Shown here: one piece after another, positions 16,093 to 24,968 of the stretch
How positions within the stretch are numbered: the stretch's first letter is position 1
Layout of the letters: every line of letters starts with the position of its first letter
DNA from: Myroides sp. NP-2
GTDB lineage: Bacteria; Bacteroidota; Bacteroidia; Flavobacteriales; Flavobacteriaceae
Direction: 5' to 3'
DNA: 51,345 nt
Assembly (NCBI RefSeq): GCF_014145665.1
Contig: NZ_JACHTD010000019.1
Span: 1 to 51,345 of the forward strand
The notes under the pieces: model-generated
Databases searched by the model: none
Told to the model about the DNA's origin: nothing
What the model saw: only the letters and a program-made list of their open reading frames with translations
Made by a program: the position numbers and the translations under genes

Positions 16093-16108
16093 TTTAGCTT
16101 TGCCTAAA
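16093..16108. promoter_or_regulatory. Predicted DtxR-type operator overlapping the receptor promoter
   Basis: TTTAG-CTTTGC-CTAAA is a palindrome with the half-sites of DtxR/MntR boxes (TTTAGGnnnnCCTAAA type). Inside it TAGCTTTG (16095-16102) fits the TAnnTTTG -7 box for the receptor gene, so a bound repressor would block RNA polymerase. On the other strand TAAATTTG (16061-16068) is a -7 candidate for the regulator itself. Confidence 0.6.
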
Positions 16109-16140
16109 TTTTAATTTAATCTAATAGTAAATAATTTTTT

Positions 16141-18393
16141 ATGCGTGTATTAATAAGTTTTTTGTGTCTACTGTTTTTTACTGCTGCAGTAGAGGCTCAA
16201 ACTATTCAAGGAAAGATTACCTCAAGAGGTGATATTTTGTCCTATGCGAGTGTTTTTATTGAAGGCTCTTCGAAAGGCACAACAGCAGATGACAAAGGAG
16301 TATATAAGCTGGATGGGCTACAAGTAGGAACCTATCTTGTCCATGCAGAATTTGTTGGTTTTAAAAGAAAGTCAAAGCGAGTGACTGTAAAGGAAGATCA
16401 AACGGTAACAGTTAATTTTGATTTAGAAGAGGATTCAAGCTTAGAAGAAATCGTTATTTCAGGTTCGTTAAAACCGGTATTAAAATCGGATGCTGTGACG
16501 CCAGTAGAGATTTACACTCCTGCTTTCTTCGAAAAAAATCCAACAGCGAATTTATTTGATGCGGTACAAATGATTAACGGGGTACAACCTCAATTGAATT
16601 GTAATGTTTGCAACACAGGAGATATTCACATCAATGGAATGGAAGGTCCTTATACGATGATCTTGATTGATGGTATGCCAATTGTGTCTTCCCTTTCAAC
16701 TGTTTATGGTTTGTTTGGAATTCCAACTAATATGATTGAACGCGTGGAAGTGGTGAAAGGACCTGCTTCTTCTTTGTATGGTACAGAAGCTATGGGTGGA
16801 ATTATAAACGTGATTACCAAGGATCCTGAACATGCAGCAAAACTAAGTGTAGATGCATTTTCAACGACGTGGTTGGAGAATAATTTAGATCTAGGAGCGG
16901 GATATAAGCTAGGAAAAAAAGTAAATGGTCTTTTTGGAGGGAACTACTTTAAGTTTGGCGAGCGCAAAGATAAAAATGGCGATGGCTTTACAGATGTTAC
17001 CCAACAAGAGCGCGTGTCCTTGTTTAACAAATTCAGTTTAAAACGCCCAGAAAATAAAGTAGCGAGCTTAGCTTTGCGCTATGTGTATGAAGATCGTTGG
17101 GGAGGTGAAACACATTGGAACAGAAAAAAACACAGAGGTGGAGAAGAGGTGTATGCGGAAAGTATTTTTACCAATCGCTTTGAAGCGATCGGAATGTATC
17201 AATTGCCGACAACAGAAAACATCTATACCCAGTTTTCATATATCTATCACGGACAAAATTCTATGTACGGTCCCGAGTCTTATGATGCCAAGCAACAAGT
17301 GGCTTTTGGTCAACTCTATTGGGATAAAACGTTGGGGAACCACAGCTTGTTAGTAGGTGGATCGTTTAAATATACCTACTATGATGACAATACACGTGCA
17401 ACAGGTATATATGACGAGGATGGTTTGGTGAAAAATCAACCAGAAGAAACGCCAATTCCAGGACTATTTGTACAAGATGAGTGGTCGTTAAACAAGCAAA
17501 ATAAGTTGTTGTTGGGGTATCGCTTTGATTATGACAAAACACATGGTGGGATTCACTCTCCTCGTGTAGGATATAAATTTTCGCCAAACAGCAATCACGC
17601 TTTGCGCGCAAGTTTTGGTACTGGATTTAGAGTGGTCAATGTGTTTACGGAAGACCACCGTGCCCTAACAGGAGCCAGAGAGGTTGTCTTTGCGGAAAAC
17701 TTAGATCCAGAGAAATCCTATAATACCAACTTAAATTATACGGTGAAAGTACCTACTAATTTCGGAGCATTCAACTTTGATATCAACGGATTCTATACCT
17801 ACTTCACCAATAAAATCGATGCAGATACTGATACGGATCAAACCAAAATTATTTATGCCAACTTAGATGGTCATGCAATCTCTAAAGGAATTTCCTTAAA
17901 TATTGATGTAGCTTTTGACTTTCCGTTAAAATTGATGGCAGGAGCTACTTATATGGATGTGTACCGCAAAGAAGATGGAGTGCGTGAACAAATTTACCAC
18001 TCGCCTAAATGGTCAGGTAATGTGATAGCGAGCTATAATTTTGGCAATGGTTTTTCTGCAGATTTAACAGCTGATTGGAAAGGACCTATGCGTTTGCCAC
18101 GTGTGGAAGACGATTATAGACCAGAGTATTCGCCGTGGACGGTTATTGCGAATGTTCAGGTTACTAAAAAATTTGGCAACAACATTCAAGTGTATGGAGG
18201 AGTGAAGAATTTATTCAATACCCTACCTAAAGAAGATACGATTGCAAGATGGTGGGATCCCTTCGGTGAACCAGGAAATGGTGTGACACCGCCTCCAGGA
18301 AGAACCGACGTGATTTTTGAACCAAATGATTACAGCTATACCGCTTTACAAGGAATTAGAGGTTTTATTGGTGTTCGATATAACATTTTCTAA
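16141..18393 (+). CDS. TonB-dependent outer-membrane receptor, metal-regulated
   Basis: A 750-residue receptor for active uptake across the outer membrane. Signal peptide 1-19 (before QTI), carboxypeptidase-regulatory-like domain (about 22-97), plug domain (about 105-230, with LIDGMPIVSSLS, ERVEVVKGPASSLYG and AMGGIINVIT), then a 22-strand barrel ending in RYNIF (terminal Phe). The plug carries two cysteines in CNVC (154-157) where most plugs have none. The divergent DtxR-type regulator and operator point to a transition metal or metal complex (Fe, heme, Mn) as substrate. A thioredoxin-like protein follows after 12 bases. Confidence 0.93.
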   Translation: MRVLISFLCLLFFTAAVEAQTIQGKITSRGDILSYASVFIEGSSKGTTADDKGVYKLDGLQVGTYLVHAEFVGFKRKSKRVTVKEDQTVTVNFDLEEDSSLEEIVISGSLKPVLKSDAVTPVEIYTPAFFEKNPTANLFDAVQMINGVQPQLNCNVCNTGDIHINGMEGPYTMILIDGMPIVSSLSTVYGLFGIPTNMIERVEVVKGPASSLYGTEAMGGIINVITKDPEHAAKLSVDAFSTTWLENNLDLGAGYKLGKKVNGLFGGNYFKFGERKDKNGDGFTDVTQQERVSLFNKFSLKRPENKVASLALRYVYEDRWGGETHWNRKKHRGGEEVYAESIFTNRFEAIGMYQLPTTENIYTQFSYIYHGQNSMYGPESYDAKQQVAFGQLYWDKTLGNHSLLVGGSFKYTYYDDNTRATGIYDEDGLVKNQPEETPIPGLFVQDEWSLNKQNKLLLGYRFDYDKTHGGIHSPRVGYKFSPNSNHALRASFGTGFRVVNVFTEDHRALTGAREVVFAENLDPEKSYNTNLNYTVKVPTNFGAFNFDINGFYTYFTNKIDADTDTDQTKIIYANLDGHAISKGISLNIDVAFDFPLKLMAGATYMDVYRKEDGVREQIYHSPKWSGNVIASYNFGNGFSADLTADWKGPMRLPRVEDDYRPEYSPWTVIANVQVTKKFGNNIQVYGGVKNLFNTLPKEDTIARWWDPFGEPGNGVTPPPGRTDVIFEPNDYSYTALQGIRGFIGVRYNIF

Positions 18394-18405
18394 ATTAGTT
18401 AGACC

Positions 18406-18870
18406 ATGAAGGGGATAAGTATAGGCTATTTTCGACGCTTTATTTGGCTGTTCCTGTGCCTGGGTTGGGTTAGTGCCCAAGCTCAAGAAGTTAGCTTCTC
18501 GAATTTAGAAGCGAAAATGCAAGAAAAAGCGAAGCCAATCGTTGTTTTTTTACATACCAACTGGTGTAACTACTGTGCGTTGATGGAAAAGAAAACCTTT
18601 TCAAACTCCGCCGTACAACAAGCGTTACTCGACAAAGCGTATTTTGTTTCTTTTGACGCTGAGTCAAAGGAAAAAATACAGTTTAAAAATACAGCATTCG
18701 TCTATAGAAAAAAGGGACTTCAATCTGGTGTGCATGAATTAGCTGAGGCGCTAACTTCGCAAAATGCTTATCCCGCTTTGGTTTTTTTAAATGAAAACTA
18801 TGAAATTATATACCAACATTACGCCTATGTTGGTCCAAAAGAAATGCTTCAACTTATAGAAGCGTTGTAG
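18406..18870 (+). CDS. Exported thioredoxin-fold protein paired with the TonB receptor
   Basis: A 154-residue protein with a signal peptide (ends AQAQ about residue 27) and a thioredoxin-like domain of the DUF255/thioredoxin_7 type: VVFLHTNWCNYCALMEKKTFS, active-site Cys54 and Cys57, then NAYPALVFLN with the cis-Pro. It should act in the periplasm as a thiol reductase or oxidase. It is the second gene of the receptor unit (12-base gap) and has its own terminator. Its CNYC resembles the CNVC in the receptor plug, hinting that the plug is its substrate. Confidence 0.85.
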   Translation: MKGISIGYFRRFIWLFLCLGWVSAQAQEVSFSNLEAKMQEKAKPIVVFLHTNWCNYCALMEKKTFSNSAVQQALLDKAYFVSFDAESKEKIQFKNTAFVYRKKGLQSGVHELAEALTSQNAYPALVFLNENYEIIYQHYAYVGPKEMLQLIEAL

Positions 18871-18894
18871 GAGACTACGTGTTATTTTTCTTTA

Positions 18895-18932
18895 AAAGCA
18901 CTGTAAATCAACATGATTTACAGTGCTTTTTT
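18895..18932 (+). terminator. Terminator of receptor-thioredoxin unit
   Basis: AGCACTGTAAATCA / TGATTTACAGTGCT, 14-bp perfect stem with ACA loop and T run. Confidence 0.9.
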
Positions 18933-18950
18933 TATTTTTTTTTACCTTAT

Positions 18951-18988
18951 AACTAATAAATTAGTTTGATAACTAAAATTTTAGTTAT
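18951..18988. promoter_or_regulatory. BlaI-type operators
   Basis: Two inverted repeats: AACTAA-TAAA-TTAGTT (18951-18966) and the perfect 20-base palindrome ATAACTAAAATTTTAGTTAT (18969-18988). Both contain ACTAA/TTAGT half-sites, similar in form to BlaI/MecI operators (TACTA...TAGTA). Confidence 0.65.
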
Positions 18989-18995
18989 ATGTTTG
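18965..18995 (+). promoter_or_regulatory. Promoter of the BlaI-BlaR1-like operon
   Basis: TTTG (18965-18968), 19 bases, TATGTTTG (18988-18995): an ideal vegetative promoter. The perfect palindrome fills the spacer, so repressor and polymerase cannot bind together. Confidence 0.75.
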
Positions 18996-19016
18996 TTTGT
19001 ATAATTATGAAATAAG

Positions 19017-19391
19017 ATGGAAAAACTGACCAATAAAGAAGAAGAAATTATGCACATCCTTTGGAAGTTAGAAAAGGGATTTGTCAATGATATACTAGCG
19101 GAGATGCCAGAACCTAAGCCACATTATAATACCCTTTCCACGTTAATTCGCATTTTAGAGGAAAAAGGGGTGGTGTCGCATACAGCCTATGGAAAGTCAC
19201 ACCAGTACTATCCTATTGTTTCTATGGAAGACTATCGCTCCATGTTTATGGAAGAAACCATGCAGAAGTATTTTGATAATTCGTTTAGCAATTTGGTCAA
19301 CTTTTTTGTTCAGGATAAACAGGTGTCGGATAAGGAGTTGGAAGAGATTATGTCGATCATAACACGCAATAAGGAAAATAGCAATCGTTAA
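19017..19391 (+). CDS. BlaI/MecI/CopY-family transcriptional repressor
   Basis: A 124-residue winged-helix repressor: LTNKEEEIMHILWKLEKGFV, NDILAEMPEPKPHYNTLSTL (recognition helix) and GVVSHTAYGKSHQYYPIVS (wing). These are cleaved or inactivated by a partner membrane peptidase, relieving repression. The partner follows after 11 bases. There is no beta-lactamase gene nearby, so the operon likely regulates itself or distant genes. Confidence 0.93.
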   Translation: MEKLTNKEEEIMHILWKLEKGFVNDILAEMPEPKPHYNTLSTLIRILEEKGVVSHTAYGKSHQYYPIVSMEDYRSMFMEETMQKYFDNSFSNLVNFFVQDKQVSDKELEEIMSIITRNKENSNR

Positions 19392-19402
19392 TACTACAGC
19401 GT

Positions 19403-21295
19403 ATGACATCTTTTATCTTGTATTTATTGAAAGTAAATGGCTTGTTGCTTTTTGTTTTGGCATTTTACTACTTTGCTTTAAAAAAAGAGACGTTTTTTAC
19501 TGCAATCCGCTACTATTTCACAGGGGGAATTGCGCTTAGTTTTATGTTGCCATTCATTCATTTTACCAAAACGGTCTATGTGCAACAAAGCTTTGATTGG
19601 GCTTCTCTACTCCATAAAATGGAAGATGAATCTGGGGTAGAAGTACAACAAACGGTTGTAGAACGCTTGGATCTACAGACTAATCTTCCCTATGTATTTT
19701 GGGTTATTACAAGCATTATTGTACTGCTTGTGGGGCTCAAAGTAATGCGATTAATCCGTCGTGTGAAGGGCTTGCCACTGTGGTCTGCCACTACTCCTAC
19801 AATTAAAATTGATCAAGCCACTGCCGAGGCCTACTCCTTTTGGAAATGGATTGTCTTACCGGTCAATTACAGTGAACTTCCAGCATTGGATACGGTGATC
19901 CAACACGAACGCATTCACGTACAACAGAAACATACGCTTGATCTCTTACTCGTTTATTTGTTGCGTCGCATTTTTTGGTTCAACCCGCTTTTGCGATTCT
20001 TGGAACAGGCAGTTCGACTCAATTTAGAGTATATCGTTGATCAACAGGTGAGTACAAAACAAAATAGCTATGAATATCAAATGACTTTGGTGCAGTTTGA
20101 ACAAAACAAACGGTCTTCATTAGTCAATTCTTTTGGATCTTCCGATCTAAAAAAGCGAATCATCATGTTAAACCAACCAAAATCCAACCAGATGAAAAAA
20201 ACTAAATTTATGCTATGCCTACCGATCGCAATAGGGTTCTTCTTGCTTTTTCAAGTTAAAACCAAGGCGGAAATAATCGCAACAAATCCAGTAACGAATC
20301 CTGGGCTAGCGAATCAAACGGTAGAACAAGAACCCCAAAAATCAGCCAATCCCAATGTGATGACTATTAACAGCGGGGACTCCATAACAGAGGAACAACT
20401 GGAGATTATCAAAACCAAGGCTCAAGAAGAAGCCAATGGTGGAGTGGGCATGAAAGTGCTTGCCAATGGCAAGGAGATGTCTTCGGAACAATTTTTAGAC
20501 GTCATTCAAACTAGACCAACTGAAGAAGCTTTTTCCTATACACTGGGATCGGGTGAAGGGCCTTCGTTTGTTACTTTAACCAAGGAAGAATCCAAAGAAA
20601 TCTTGGCGCAGGCGAAGCTCGATATGGAAGCTTCAAGACGCGATATGGAAGCCGCAAAGCACGATATGGAGACATCGAGACGTGATATGGAAGCCGCAAA
20701 GCGCGACATGGAAGCTTCAAGACAAGAGATGAAGAAATTGAGAGAAGAAGGTGCACAATCGATAAAAGCTGAACTGAAAGAAAAGAAGGATCGCATGAAA
20801 GAAGAGCAAGCTAAAATGAAAGACGAGCTAGCTAAAAAGAAAGAAGTACAACAAGCCCTGAATCAAGAAAAGGATAGAATGAGAGAAGAGCAAGCTAGAA
20901 TGAAAGAGGAGTTAGCTAAAAAGAAAGAAGTGCAACAAGTCCTGTATCAGGAGAAGGTTAGAAAGAAAGAGGAAGGAGTCGAACGCTATGGTGAGAAAGA
21001 AAAAAATGGAGTCATTAGTATCACTTCTGGAGAAGGCAAGTCTGAAGCGAAAGAAGAACAAAAAGCTAATGGTTTCCACAAGGTTACTGTCATAGGAGGA
21101 AGACAAAGAGAAACTGCATTACCAAAACAAAAATATATTATAGATGGTAAAGAAGTGAAGGACATGGAGGTAATCAATACCCTAGATCCTAATGAGATTA
21201 AACAAGTAAATGTCATCAAAGGAGAAGAGGCAATAAAAGAATTTGGAGAAGAAGCAAAAAATGGCGTTATAATTGTAACAACTAAACGGAAGTAG
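19403..21295 (+). CDS. BlaR1-like M56 peptidase with coiled coil and TonB-plug-like C-terminus
   Basis: A 630-residue membrane protein. The first part (1-290) is a BlaR1/MecR1-type M56 zinc peptidase: membrane helices near 3-24, 40-57, 97-117 and 266-285, the gluzincin motif HERIH (168-172), and a third ligand probably in LEYIVD (Glu209). Instead of a penicillin-binding sensor the exported part has a long charged region with repeats of DMEA(S/A)(R/K) heptads and two copies of an EEQAxMKxELAKKKEVQQ unit (strong coiled coil), then a TonB-plug-like end with IDGKEV, NVIKGEEAI and AKNGVIIVTTKR. A degenerate copy of that last motif (RYGEKEKNGVISIT) sits before it. The sensed signal is unknown. Confidence 0.88.
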   Translation: MTSFILYLLKVNGLLLFVLAFYYFALKKETFFTAIRYYFTGGIALSFMLPFIHFTKTVYVQQSFDWASLLHKMEDESGVEVQQTVVERLDLQTNLPYVFWVITSIIVLLVGLKVMRLIRRVKGLPLWSATTPTIKIDQATAEAYSFWKWIVLPVNYSELPALDTVIQHERIHVQQKHTLDLLLVYLLRRIFWFNPLLRFLEQAVRLNLEYIVDQQVSTKQNSYEYQMTLVQFEQNKRSSLVNSFGSSDLKKRIIMLNQPKSNQMKKTKFMLCLPIAIGFFLLFQVKTKAEIIATNPVTNPGLANQTVEQEPQKSANPNVMTINSGDSITEEQLEIIKTKAQEEANGGVGMKVLANGKEMSSEQFLDVIQTRPTEEAFSYTLGSGEGPSFVTLTKEESKEILAQAKLDMEASRRDMEAAKHDMETSRRDMEAAKRDMEASRQEMKKLREEGAQSIKAELKEKKDRMKEEQAKMKDELAKKKEVQQALNQEKDRMREEQARMKEELAKKKEVQQVLYQEKVRKKEEGVERYGEKEKNGVISITSGEGKSEAKEEQKANGFHKVTVIGGRQRETALPKQKYIIDGKEVKDMEVINTLDPNEIKQVNVIKGEEAIKEFGEEAKNGVIIVTTKRK

Positions 21296-21328
21296 TTTTC
21301 TATTTTTAAATTTGATGCGTTAGTAGGT

Positions 21329-21358
21329 AAAGGCGTTCAACAGCTGTTGAACGCCTTT
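21329..21358. terminator. Bidirectional terminator between convergent genes
   Basis: AAAGGCGTTCAACAG / CTGTTGAACGCCTTT, a perfect 30-base palindrome between the BlaR1-like gene and the convergent receptor-like gene. Confidence 0.8.
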
Positions 21359-21383
21359 ATTTATGAGAATAAGAAGCTCTCGT

Positions 21384-24062
21384 TTAGAAAGAAAAACGAA
21401 TGGAGGCTAGCAACTGCCTAGGTCGTATTGGAGCCTGCATTACATTTGTCATTATATCATTGATGATGACCTGATTGTATTCTTTATAATTAAAAATATT
21501 GGTCCAAGCGAGTTCCAAATCAATTTTGCGTTTGGAAAAGGTATAGCGATAGGTTATATCTACAAATGTATTGCTGAATGCTTGTTGTTGAATGTGATCT
21601 TGTTGATAGGCTAAGGTTGTAAGAACAGCATGTTGGGCAAATGGCACTATACTTACGGTTGCCTCATGTGTTGTTTTAGAGCTAGTGGAGGAAGAGACGT
21701 CGTTGTTTTTTAAGTGTTGATAGGCAAAGGAATAATCAATATTCAACCAGGTAAAAGAGGTATTGGTTAAACTGAATCGATAGGTGTTTTGATGAGTTCT
21801 TACTGTATTATGCACTTGGTTAATTAGCATAGGTTTTTTATTTCTACTATGGGAAAAACTTCCTTTTAAGGTTGTGCTAATTGGTTCGATAAACTTGTTG
21901 ATATTTAGTTCTAAGCGTTGTGTTGTTTGGGTGTTGTGTTGCTCAATGGCTTGAATAACTTGTTGTCCATTTTCGCCAATTTCCTGTGAATATAAAAGAG
22001 GATTTTGTTGTTCAACATACTCCAAATTTAAATACGCAAACCACCCAGTAAAAGGATCTTTAAAGTTAGTTTCAAATTTGCTCCTAAACCGATGATTAGA
22101 TAAAACACGATTGCTGTAAGCGCTAAAATTTAATTCATTGAGTACAGTAGAAGAATACAGTTGATTTAGCGGTGTGAAAGCACTCGTATAGGCTATATTT
22201 CCTTTAAATGTCCAATATAAAGAAGCAACATATTGTGCATAAAGAGTGGGAGAAAGAAATAATTTGCGATTGTTCTCACCTTTGTTGTTTTCTTTGTCAA
22301 TCAGTGAAGCGGTGGTCCAGTCTAAGGGAAGATTAAGGTTCAAAGACCAACGCTTTGCTTTGAAACTGATTTTGGAATGCAAGGCATTACTGCTCGTTTG
22401 ATAACGCAGTTGATTGTGATAATCTCCAGGGATAGGAATCCAAAAACCAGTTTCACTTCCATACAAATGGGTGTTGAAATGCGTTTGTTGAAAGCTAAAG
22501 TTGTATTCTTCAGAAAACGTCCAAGCATTTTTTCTCCAGACATAGGCGACTCCATTTTTTGTGTAAAAAGATTGAGTATCACAGTGCTGAAATAAGGATG
22601 GGTAAGGAGCTAAATCTTGATTTCCTATATTAAAAAGTGCAGTTGGAGAAGCAGCGTACTCTTCTTTGCTGTTTGAAAAATCTAGGAGCGTACGAAAATT
22701 AATCCAATGCCTTTCTGTTATGGGAATAAGGGCACTCAACGTATTTTGCAACTGAAAAATTGGAGCGTTTACTTTCTGCTGAATCAAATTTTCTGGCGTA
22801 TTGACCATCAAATCCCCTTTTGTTTTATCTTTTGATACGCGGATTGTCGTTTTGTTTTGGGTATAGTTCTGTTTTTGATTTTGCGTTGCGGTAAATTCAG
22901 CATGGAAGATTTCTTTTGCCGCACGACTAGCCGTTGTTCTTTGGTATTTGATGGGCTCAGAGGTGTTAAGTGATGGATTTAGATAGTGTATCGTCGTGGT
23001 TTGTACTCTATCGTTGGCGTCATTATCTTCATTTAAATAGTATAAAATTCCTGTAAGTTCCCAGTTGTTTTTGAATTTTTGCAAGACATTTAGATTCCCT
23101 AAATGACTTTTATTAAACCAATAGCGATTTTGATTGATCAAAGGATCAGCATTAGTGGCAATTTGTAGAAAAGGGGTGTTGGTAGGGGAATATAAAAAAG
23201 TATTATATTCTTCAAAAGAGTAGAGATTGTTCATTTTAGTTGCTAAAGTAGATCCTGTGTTGTTGGTTTCATAACTTCCTAAGGCTTGGAAATTGCGACT
23301 AAAGAGCATAGGAGAAAGCCTTATATCCCAAATAAAAGGGCTAAAGCCTTCTCCAATTTTAGCTGTACCCGCACGACTTACTCTGTTTTTTAAACGAATA
23401 TTTAAAGCGGGTTTTCCTGTTGAAACTGCCCCTTCTAACATTTTTATCGGTTGGTGATCTTCATACACCTCTACTCGGCTAATATCGTCAGGCGAAATAG
23501 CGTTGGTAATTGCAGTATAACGTCCTTTCATCAAATCTAATCCCTCTACATAGAAGCGATTGATTGACTCACCTTGGTATTTGATTTGACCCGTAGTACT
23601 CACTTCTATGCCAGGAAGGCGTTTTAATACATCTTCTAAAACGCGATCTGTTTTTAATGCAAAAGAATCGACATTATAGCTCAATGTGTCATTGCGTTGG
23701 GTGATCGGTGTGGGTTTAATTACAATTTCTTCCAGTACTGTTACTTGTTCTGTTAAGGTCAGATTTAAATAAGAAACGGGAAAAACTAAGGCCTGGTGAT
23801 AAATAGCATAATCAAGATGTTGAATGCGCAAGTTGAGGTTTGGACTAGGCGTAGGTAGAGTCATTTCAAAAACACCTGCTGCATTGGATTGTGTATATTG
23901 AATCACTTCTTCTGTTTCTGCTTTTACGAGGGAGATGATGGCTCCTTCAATAGGCGTATTGGATGTATTTGCTACTCTTCCTTGAATGCGTTGCTGCCCC
24001 ATAGCGATCATACTTCCTAAGAGAAGAGACAGAATTATAAAACAACGGAAGTGATATAACAT
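21384..24062 (-). CDS. Large TonB-receptor-like outer-membrane barrel (GLPGLI-associated)
   Basis: 892 residues. Signal peptide (ends AMG before QQR), carboxypeptidase-regulatory-like domain (about 24-112: GRVANTSNTPIEGAIISL), then a plug-like domain in which KPTPITQRNDTLSYNVDSF and LEDVLKRLPGIEVSTTGQI define the outer-membrane-protein subgroup often annotated as TonB-dependent receptor without a separate TonB box. The barrel ends in SIRFSF (terminal Phe). It starts 53 bases after a GLPGLI gene, and in Bacteroidota such pairs occur together. Function of the pair is not established; an export or peptide-related role is a guess. Confidence 0.85.
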   Translation of the reverse strand: MLYHFRCFIILSLLLGSMIAMGQQRIQGRVANTSNTPIEGAIISLVKAETEEVIQYTQSNAAGVFEMTLPTPSPNLNLRIQHLDYAIYHQALVFPVSYLNLTLTEQVTVLEEIVIKPTPITQRNDTLSYNVDSFALKTDRVLEDVLKRLPGIEVSTTGQIKYQGESINRFYVEGLDLMKGRYTAITNAISPDDISRVEVYEDHQPIKMLEGAVSTGKPALNIRLKNRVSRAGTAKIGEGFSPFIWDIRLSPMLFSRNFQALGSYETNNTGSTLATKMNNLYSFEEYNTFLYSPTNTPFLQIATNADPLINQNRYWFNKSHLGNLNVLQKFKNNWELTGILYYLNEDNDANDRVQTTTIHYLNPSLNTSEPIKYQRTTASRAAKEIFHAEFTATQNQKQNYTQNKTTIRVSKDKTKGDLMVNTPENLIQQKVNAPIFQLQNTLSALIPITERHWINFRTLLDFSNSKEEYAASPTALFNIGNQDLAPYPSLFQHCDTQSFYTKNGVAYVWRKNAWTFSEEYNFSFQQTHFNTHLYGSETGFWIPIPGDYHNQLRYQTSSNALHSKISFKAKRWSLNLNLPLDWTTASLIDKENNKGENNRKLFLSPTLYAQYVASLYWTFKGNIAYTSAFTPLNQLYSSTVLNELNFSAYSNRVLSNHRFRSKFETNFKDPFTGWFAYLNLEYVEQQNPLLYSQEIGENGQQVIQAIEQHNTQTTQRLELNINKFIEPISTTLKGSFSHSRNKKPMLINQVHNTVRTHQNTYRFSLTNTSFTWLNIDYSFAYQHLKNNDVSSSTSSKTTHEATVSIVPFAQHAVLTTLAYQQDHIQQQAFSNTFVDITYRYTFSKRKIDLELAWTNIFNYKEYNQVIINDIMTNVMQAPIRPRQLLASIRFSF

Positions 24063-24115
24063 AATAGAAGGTGTGATATATAAGTAATCGTTAGATTGAA
24101 ACAGGAGTTCTTTTT

Positions 24116-24910
24116 TTATTGAACCTTGAAGATCAGATTTGAACGAAGCCCTATTTTTTCAGCATATTCATCGGGAATTGTTTTTGCATTCTCAGGATTC
24201 ATTTCAATTAATAAATCTTTATACGTTTTGTTTTGATAGACCTTTAATGCTTTTTCGTATTGTTGAGGTGTGATTTGAGTTACGATCTCTTTTGGATTAA
24301 CCAGATCCCAATTGTCAATCGTCACTTTTTCGCTGTTGATAAATTCAAATTCATAGTGATGTTCGTCGTCCCAAGCTTTAACCACAAAACCAGGTAAGTT
24401 TTTAAATTTATAAGGACCGTCTCTTAAAGGAATGTCGAGTGTAAATAGAACATTCCATTGGCGTCCTTCATAAAAAGTCGTAGCTCTTTGGACGGTATAA
24501 GTATTCCATTTTTCGCGGTTAGGTTCCATTTTCCAGACCAAATCACTGATAGAATCTTGATACGTATAAACTGTTGTATGAATAGCAGTATTAGTTGTTG
24601 CTATTCCGTTGAAATAAAAAACAGTAAAATCCGTTTTAGGGCGATAAGTATGAAGAACTTGCATGAGTTCATTTTGGTCTTTTGCAGTAGCTACACTTTG
24701 CTTTCTTTCTAATAGTGCTAATTCAAGAAAACGCGAAGATTGGGTAGAGTCAATATCTAATACAAATACGCTTTCCTCTATCTTTTGGGGCTGCGTTTTG
24801 TCTGAGACAATTTTGCCAGCATAATTATAACGCATAATTGTTTTTTGCTGAGCATAAGAACAAATGGTCAACATAAAAACGAGAATTGTAAAAAGTGTTT
24901 TCTTCATCAT
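24116..24910 (-). CDS. GLPGLI-family exported protein
   Basis: A 264-residue exported protein of the Bacteroidota GLPGLI family, here with the variant NLPGFV in DGPYKFKNLPGFVVKAWDDE. Signal peptide MMKKTLFTILVFMLTICSYA before QQK. A longer frame (to 24991) overlaps the preceding small gene and puts 27 residues before the signal, so ATG at 24910 (or 24907) is preferred. The function of the family is unknown. It lies between the small Cys peptide gene (58 bases upstream) and the large barrel gene, and probably shares their transcript. Confidence 0.85.
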   Translation of the reverse strand: MMKKTLFTILVFMLTICSYAQQKTIMRYNYAGKIVSDKTQPQKIEESVFVLDIDSTQSSRFLELALLERKQSVATAKDQNELMQVLHTYRPKTDFTVFYFNGIATTNTAIHTTVYTYQDSISDLVWKMEPNREKWNTYTVQRATTFYEGRQWNVLFTLDIPLRDGPYKFKNLPGFVVKAWDDEHHYEFEFINSEKVTIDNWDLVNPKEIVTQITPQQYEKALKVYQNKTYKDLLIEMNPENAKTIPDEYAEKIGLRSNLIFKVQ

Positions 24911-24968
24911 GATAGTTTTAAGATTTAGAGAAAACAGCGTGTAAAAACACGCTGGAGTTGTCAAGTTT

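Noticed and set aside
21307..21314. TAAATTTG as a promoter -7 box
   Set aside because: It lies between two convergent genes with a terminator right after it and no -33; chance match in AT-rich DNA.
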